47,685 bases of DNA. It comes from Thioalkalivibrio thiocyanoxidans ARh2 (GTDB lineage: Bacteria > Pseudomonadota > Gammaproteobacteria > Ectothiorhodospirales > Ectothiorhodospiraceae). The stretch spans positions 1-47,685 of the forward strand of contig NZ_ARQK01000037.1 of the NCBI RefSeq assembly GCF_000385215.1. The letters run 5' to 3'. This document shows, one piece after another, positions 43,763 to 47,685 of this stretch; position 1 is the stretch's first letter, and every line of letters starts with the position of its first letter. The position numbers and the translations under genes are program-made. Below the pieces are notes generated by a model, which was given only the letters and a program-made list of their open reading frames with translations, was not told the origin of the DNA and did no database searches.

Positions 43763-44431
43763 ATGCTGTTTCCGCTCGCCCCCGAAGGCCGTCTGTTCGT
43801 GATCATCGCCGCCTGGATGGCGGTGATCTCGCTACTGGTCGGAGAGGCCGAGCTGGGCCTGTTCATGGTGCTGCTGACCGTGGCGCTGATGGGGGTGTTT
43901 CGGGATCTGCGGCGCAAGGCGGCGGCCCCCGCACTGGGCGTGATCGCCCCGGCCGACGGCACGGTGGAGGCGGTCGACGAGACGACCGATCCGTTTACCG
44001 GCGAGCCCGCCCGGCGCATCCGCATTCGCCAGCGGCGGCTTGGGGAATACAACGTTCATGCCCCGCAGGAATCGAAGGTGGTCGAGCGAAGCTGGCCGGG
44101 CAAAGAGACGGACAGCCCGCCGGACGGGCAGCTGGGTCACCGTCTGGCATTTGCGCTGACGACCGACGAGGGTACGCGTCTGACGCTCGCCCTGTCGGTC
44201 AATCACTGGCCACGGATGATCCGTCTGCAGAACGTGGTGCCAGGCAATCGCCTCGGGCGCGGCAAGCGCATGGGTTTTGCCGGATTCGGTGCTACCTTCG
44301 AAGTCTGGCTGCCGGCCGGGTCCCAGGTGTTGGCCCAGGTCGGCCAGAAGGTGCTGGCGGGATCGACCGTGATTGGCGGTCTGCCGGAGTCCAGTGGCGA
44401 CGAGGAAGCGACCGTGGAGGTGCTGGAGTGA
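43763..44431 (+). CDS. Phosphatidylserine decarboxylase-like protein lacking the pyruvoyl Ser
   Basis: 222 residues with the layout of the small (archaeal-type) Psd. Two N-terminal hydrophobic segments precede VIAPADGTVEAVDE near 60, YNVHAPQESKVVERSWPG near 96 and a C-terminal FGATFEVWLPAGSQVL near 175. In active enzymes the last motif is FGSRVDVYLP and self-cleavage between Gly and Ser creates the pyruvoyl cofactor. Here Ser is Ala177, and the NVHVNR motif has become NVHAPQ. Decarboxylase activity is therefore unlikely in this form. It overlaps pssA by GTGA, the usual psd-pssA order, so it is probably kept for another role, or another psd serves the cell. Confidence 0.75.
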   Translation: MLFPLAPEGRLFVIIAAWMAVISLLVGEAELGLFMVLLTVALMGVFRDLRRKAAAPALGVIAPADGTVEAVDETTDPFTGEPARRIRIRQRRLGEYNVHAPQESKVVERSWPGKETDSPPDGQLGHRLAFALTTDEGTRLTLALSVNHWPRMIRLQNVVPGNRLGRGKRMGFAGFGATFEVWLPAGSQVLAQVGQKVLAGSTVIGGLPESSGDEEATVEVLE

Positions 44432-45237
44432 CGCCGGATGACGAGGGCTCAAGCGACATCGACGAGATGAACGGGACCGACGACCGGCACGAGGGGCGTG
44501 CCCGGCGTCGCCGCGGCATCTTTCTGCTCCCCAACCTGTTCACCACCGGGGTCCTGTTCTCCGGGTTCTTCGCCATCGTCTCCGCGATCAATGGCGAATT
44601 CACGACCGCCGCGATCGCGGTGTTCGTCGCCATGGTCCTGGATACCCTCGATGGCCGCGTGGCGCGCATGACGGACACGCAAAGCGAGTTCGGTGCGCAG
44701 TACGACTCGCTGTCCGACCTGGTCTCCTTCGGGGTGGCCCCGGCCCTGGTCGTGTATCTGTGGCAGCTCCAGGATCTGGGCAATCTCGGCTGGGTCGCGG
44801 CCTTCTTCTTTGCCACTGCCGCGGCGTTGCGCCTGGCTCGCTTCAACAGCCGACTGGCCGTGGTGGACAAGCGATTCTTCCAGGGGCTGCCGAGCCCCGC
44901 CGCCGCGGCCCTGGTGGTCGGGATGGTCTGGGTGCTGGAGGACCTCGGCATTCCGGCGGATCTGGCCGACCCGTACGTAGTCGCGATCCTGATCGTGACG
45001 GTGCTCGCGGGTGCGGCGATGGTCAGCAATCTGACCTATTTCAGTTTCAAGGACATGGACTTCAAGCATCGGGTGCCGTTCCTGGCGATTGTCGGGGTGG
45101 TGGGCGCACTGATGCTGCTGGCGCTGGATCCGCCCAAGGTCCTTTGGGCGGGCTTCGTGATCTATGCCCTCTCCGGGCCCCTGCTGACGCTGGAACGCTG
45201 GCGCCGCCATCGTCGTCGTACGCCCCCGGGGGACTGA
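44428..45237 (+). CDS. pssA: CDP-diacylglycerol-serine O-phosphatidyltransferase
   Basis: 269 residues, type II membrane PssA of the CDP-alcohol phosphatidyltransferase family. The catalytic motif DG-x2-AR-x8-G-x3-D-x3-D is complete in DGRVARMTDTQSEFGAQYDS plus LSD. Six to eight membrane helices follow. It makes phosphatidylserine from CDP-diacylglycerol and serine. The acidic N-terminal 30 residues are variable. The start is a GTG overlapping the Psd-like gene (GTGA). Confidence 0.93.
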   Translation: MTPDDEGSSDIDEMNGTDDRHEGRARRRRGIFLLPNLFTTGVLFSGFFAIVSAINGEFTTAAIAVFVAMVLDTLDGRVARMTDTQSEFGAQYDSLSDLVSFGVAPALVVYLWQLQDLGNLGWVAAFFFATAAALRLARFNSRLAVVDKRFFQGLPSPAAAALVVGMVWVLEDLGIPADLADPYVVAILIVTVLAGAAMVSNLTYFSFKDMDFKHRVPFLAIVGVVGALMLLALDPPKVLWAGFVIYALSGPLLTLERWRRHRRRTPPGD

Positions 45238-45240
45238 CGC

Positions 45241-46035
45241 GTGGACCTGTCGGCACGAAAACGCCGTATCCTGGCCGACATGGGGATCCCCGTCTGGCGC
45301 GCCCGGGACGGCGCCTTCCCGGGCGTTCCGGCGGCAGCACCGGCCGCCGAGCCGTCCGCTGCGCCGCTGGTGCCCGAGGTAGAGTCCAGCCAGGTGCCCA
45401 GCGCCCCCCTCGAGTCGTCCGAAGCGCCAGCGATCCCCGCGAGCGTGCCAGCCGAGGGCGGAGTCGAGTCCCTCGACTGGTCGGAACTCGAGGCGCGCGT
45501 ACGCGACTGCACGGCCTGTGCCGAGCTCGCCGGTCAGCGTACGCAGACGGTGTTTGGCGTGGGGGATCGCCGCGCCCGCTGGCTGCTCGTGGGCGAGGCC
45601 CCCGGGGCCGAGGAAGACCGCCGGGGCGAACCCTTCGTCGGACGTGCCGGCCAGTTGCTGGATAATATGCTCGCCGCACTGGGACTCGATCGGCGGCAGG
45701 ATGTGTTTATCGCCAACGTGCTCAAGTGCCGCCCGCCGAACAACCGCGACCCCAGTCCGGAGGAATCCCGGGCCTGTCGCGGCTTCCTCAACCGGCAGAT
45801 CGCGCTGGTGCAGCCGGAGGTGATTGTTGCGCTCGGGCGTATCGCCGCCCAGCATCTGCTGGAGACCGACCAGCCCTTGGGGCGCCTGCGTGGCAGCCTG
45901 CATCGGTATCGTGAGGTCCCGCTGGTCGTGACGTATCATCCCGCCTATCTGTTGCGGAAGCCGCAGGACAAGGCCAAGGCCTGGCAGGATCTGCAGCGTG
46001 CACGGGCCTGCCTGACGAGTGCGTCCGGAGGGTAA
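45241..46035 (+). CDS. Family 4 uracil-DNA glycosylase (Fe-S type)
   Basis: 264 residues. The N-terminal 75 residues are Pro/Ala-rich, as in many bacterial members annotated as DNA polymerase-related. The core begins LEARVRDCTACAELAGQRTQ with two Fe-S Cys. GEAPGAEEDRRGEPFVGRAG is motif A and NVLKCRPPNNRDPSPEE has the third Cys. VVTYHPAYLLRKPQD is the leucine-loop/motif B. It removes uracil from DNA. The start is a GTG 3 bp after the pssA stop. Confidence 0.92.
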   Translation: MDLSARKRRILADMGIPVWRARDGAFPGVPAAAPAAEPSAAPLVPEVESSQVPSAPLESSEAPAIPASVPAEGGVESLDWSELEARVRDCTACAELAGQRTQTVFGVGDRRARWLLVGEAPGAEEDRRGEPFVGRAGQLLDNMLAALGLDRRQDVFIANVLKCRPPNNRDPSPEESRACRGFLNRQIALVQPEVIVALGRIAAQHLLETDQPLGRLRGSLHRYREVPLVVTYHPAYLLRKPQDKAKAWQDLQRARACLTSASGG

Positions 46036-46128
46036 CCCTTCGGACTGTAGGAGTTAGGGAATGCAGCGAACGCGTACACGCCTATATGCTCAGCCCAGGA
46101 ATGAACTCAGGAGAGCCAGCCCGACGCC

Positions 46129-46608
46129 ATGAGTGCCGAGCCGCAAGTACAACCCCGGATGCGCCGCATGCTGGCCGAGGATGTCGAGCGTGTAATGGCC
46201 ATCGAGCGCGAGGCCTACCACTACCCCTGGACTGCGCGCATCTTCGAGGACTGCATCCGGGTCGGCTATGACTGCTGGGTGCTGGAGGTGGACGAGCGCC
46301 AGGTGGGGCACGCGGTGCTGACCGTGGCGGCCGGCGAGGCGCATCTGCTGAATATGACGGTCGATCGGCGCTGGCAGGGGTACGGGCTGGGTCGCTTTCT
46401 GCTGCGCCGCCTGCTCGACTATGCCTGCGACCAGAAGGCCGAGGCCCTGTTTCTGGAGGTGCGTCCGTCCAATGTCGCGGCGGTGCAGCTCTATCGCTCG
46501 GAGGGCTTCGCGCACATCGGGACCCGGCCGCGCTACTATCCGCTGCACAGCGGGCGCGAGGACGCCTGGGTGCTGAGTCGCCGGTGCGATGGCCCGGCCG
46601 GGGCCTGA
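46129..46608 (+). CDS. rimI: Ribosomal protein S18 alanine N-acetyltransferase
   Basis: 159 residues of the GNAT family. IEREAYHYPWTARIFEDCI is the RimI N-terminal helix pair. HLLNMTVDRRWQGYGLGRFL contains the acetyl-CoA loop (QGYGLG). LFLEVRPSNVAAVQLYRSEG and RPRYYPLHSGREDAWVLSR are the conserved RimI C-terminal signature. It acetylates the N-terminal Ala of ribosomal protein S18. It is 93 bp after the glycosylase gene; tsaB, often a neighbour, is not seen. Confidence 0.93.
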   Translation: MSAEPQVQPRMRRMLAEDVERVMAIEREAYHYPWTARIFEDCIRVGYDCWVLEVDERQVGHAVLTVAAGEAHLLNMTVDRRWQGYGLGRFLLRRLLDYACDQKAEALFLEVRPSNVAAVQLYRSEGFAHIGTRPRYYPLHSGREDAWVLSRRCDGPAGA

Positions 46609-46763
46609 ACCCGAGGCTCTGTGACGGCCGGCACGTTTTCCCGCGTCTCGAGGCCGTTTTGCGGCCTGGGGTTCACGTCCCGCTGGCGCCGTTTTGCGCA
46701 TGGTCAGGGTGCGGTCTATGATCGTAACCGGCATTGATGCCGGAATCCCCGTGAGGTAGTCCC

Positions 46764-47567
46764 ATGTCCCGATCGCTGCGTGCCCTGTTTTTCTCGCTCC
46801 CCCTGACGCTGCCCTTGGCCTTCGGCACCGGCGTGGCACAGGCTCAGGACTATGGTTACGACGAGGTCGAACGCCAGCAGGAGCTGCTCGGCGTCTGGTA
46901 CGAGATTCGCGAAGGCAATGCCCAGCGCGGCGATACGCGTGCCATGTTCGATGTGGGGATGGCCAATTACGTTGGCCGGGGTACCGACGTGGATTACGAC
47001 GCGGCGCTGCACTGGTTCGCGCGTGCGGCGGACGACGATCATGCGGGCGCCCATTACTACCTTGGCTTCATGTTTGCCGCCGGTCGCGGGACGGCGGCGG
47101 ATGAAGACAAGGCCCTTGAGCACTACACACGTTCGGCGGAACTGGGGTACGCGGACGCGCAATACTGGCTGGGCAGCCACTACGCCCGCAACGATCAGTC
47201 GCACAGCGAGGCCCTGGAGTGGCTGGGCAAGGCGGCACAGCAGGGGCAGGTCTCGGCCAAGTACTACTATGGCTTCCTGCATGAGAGGGGGCAGGGGACC
47301 AGTCCGGATCCCGCCGAGGCAGCCCGCTGGTATACCAAGGCTGCCGAGCGCGGTGATCGCAATTCGCAGATCGGCCTGGGTCGTCTTCATCAGAACGGGC
47401 AAGGGGTGGAACGCGACCTGGTCGAGGCCTATGTCTGGTATTCCCTGGCCGAGGACAACGAACGCATCGAGGCCGTCAAGACGCGCATGAATCAGCGCGA
47501 CCTGGATCTTGCCCAGAGCCGACTGGACGAACAGTCCTCGGAGATTCAGCGGGCGGCCGCACGCTAG
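46764..47567 (+). CDS. Periplasmic Sel1-repeat protein
   Basis: 267 residues. A signal peptide (ALFFSLPLTLPLAFGTGVAQA, cleavage near 27) is followed by about five Sel1-like repeats. Each has the form xAxxxLGxxYxxGxGxxxDxxxAxxWxxxAAxxG; examples are AHYYLGFMFAAGRG and SQIGLGRLHQNGQG. One repeat, AQYWLGSHYARNDQ, has lost the GxG turn. Such solenoids bind other proteins, but the partner is not evident. It is a single gene with GTGAGG upstream of the ATG and a short hairpin near 46723. Confidence 0.85.
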   Translation: MSRSLRALFFSLPLTLPLAFGTGVAQAQDYGYDEVERQQELLGVWYEIREGNAQRGDTRAMFDVGMANYVGRGTDVDYDAALHWFARAADDDHAGAHYYLGFMFAAGRGTAADEDKALEHYTRSAELGYADAQYWLGSHYARNDQSHSEALEWLGKAAQQGQVSAKYYYGFLHERGQGTSPDPAEAARWYTKAAERGDRNSQIGLGRLHQNGQGVERDLVEAYVWYSLAEDNERIEAVKTRMNQRDLDLAQSRLDEQSSEIQRAAAR

Positions 47568-47616
47568 GGAAACACTGATCAATGTACACGCTCGCGTTGG
47601 TACCCCAGGTTTTCCG

Positions 47617-47685
47617 AGACAAGGCGCGCCGTGCAGCGGGTAGTGGTTCTACCCGCAAGCGGCGCAACGCAGGATCGGGGAACCT
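47617..47685. repeat. Nested palindromic repeat cut by the window end
   Basis: Inner arms GCGGGTAG (47636-47643) and CTACCCGC (47649-47656) flank a 5-base loop. Outer arms are imperfect: AGGTTTTCCGAGAC at 47617 pairs with GGATCGGGGAACCT, which ends at 47685. The element extends about 70 bp and may continue. It resembles dispersed intergenic palindromes of proteobacteria and could also be the end of a small mobile element. Confidence 0.5.

Noticed and set aside
43763-44431. Ordinary active phosphatidylserine decarboxylase
   Set aside because: The pyruvoyl-forming Ser of the FGS motif is Ala; retained only as Psd-like.

Overview
The window looks like a chromosomal segment of a high-GC gammaproteobacterium. 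The clustered orders are typical of that class: pepP next to two ubiquinone-hydroxylase genes beside zapA; metG, mrp/apbC, dcd; the six-gene rnf/rsx operon; ilvI-ilvH-ilvC; a LexA box of the CTGT-N8-ACAG type. High GC, acidic proteins and several dispersed palindromic repeats would suit the Ectothiorhodospiraceae (Thioalkalivibrio-like), but that placement is an inference from style and not a database result. I saw no tRNA, rRNA, CRISPR array, transposase, integrase or prophage gene, so most of the window reads as core chromosome.

Layout. 1-513: 3' end of a nucleotide-sugar epimerase. 544-3441: SOS-controlled lexA-imuA-imuB mutagenesis cassette (minus strand) without a dnaE2 in view. 3594-6127: K+/H+ antiporter converging on two small PII-like proteins. 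6293-7531: an FKBP(SlyD-like)-methyltransferase fusion. 7715-10826: ftsK and lolA. 11090-16818: zapA and a ZapB-like coiled coil, divergent from a hypothetical gene, a UPF0149 gene, pepP, ubiH and a second UbiH-type hydroxylase. 17272-18566: a porin with its own strong promoter and two tandem terminators. 18857-20843: a secretin-N-like protein, a DUF7931-like protein and a GNAT acetyltransferase. 21048-26636: a divergent stress module. The minus-strand arm is an FAD oxidoreductase, a DUF1365 protein and a cyclopropane-fatty-acid-synthase-like methyltransferase. The plus-strand arm is a secreted glutathione peroxidase, a DUF3429 membrane protein and GTP cyclohydrolase I. 26880-27874: a methyltransferase and a YjfB-like motility protein. 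27903-33149: rsxABCDGE. 33385-34697: mtnB and a catalytically degenerate mtnC. 34767-39885: metG, mrp, dcd and carbamate kinase. 39996-45237: a small lipoprotein, ilvIHC, a Psd-like protein and pssA. 45241-47567: a family-4 uracil-DNA glycosylase, rimI and a Sel1-repeat protein. The window ends inside a palindromic repeat.

How the genes work together. Most operons are translationally coupled through ATGA, GTGA or TGATG junctions. The most striking regulatory signal is in the 132-bp gap shared by the two arms of the stress module. It holds three TnnACA-type direct repeats at exact 11-bp spacing, the architecture described for operators of the B12-dependent photoreceptor-repressors CarH/LitR. 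With the gene content (fatty-acid modification, peroxide reduction, folate/pterin synthesis) this suggests a light- or singlet-oxygen-responsive regulon, with no regulator gene in the window.

Other points of note are two apparent pseudoenzymes (an MtnC-like protein missing its Asp nucleophile and other catalytic residues; a Psd-like protein missing the pyruvoyl-forming Ser), a possible ATC start codon on carbamate kinase, a candidate minus-strand small RNA downstream of folE, and a DnaA-box cluster next to an A+T-rich stretch upstream of metG.
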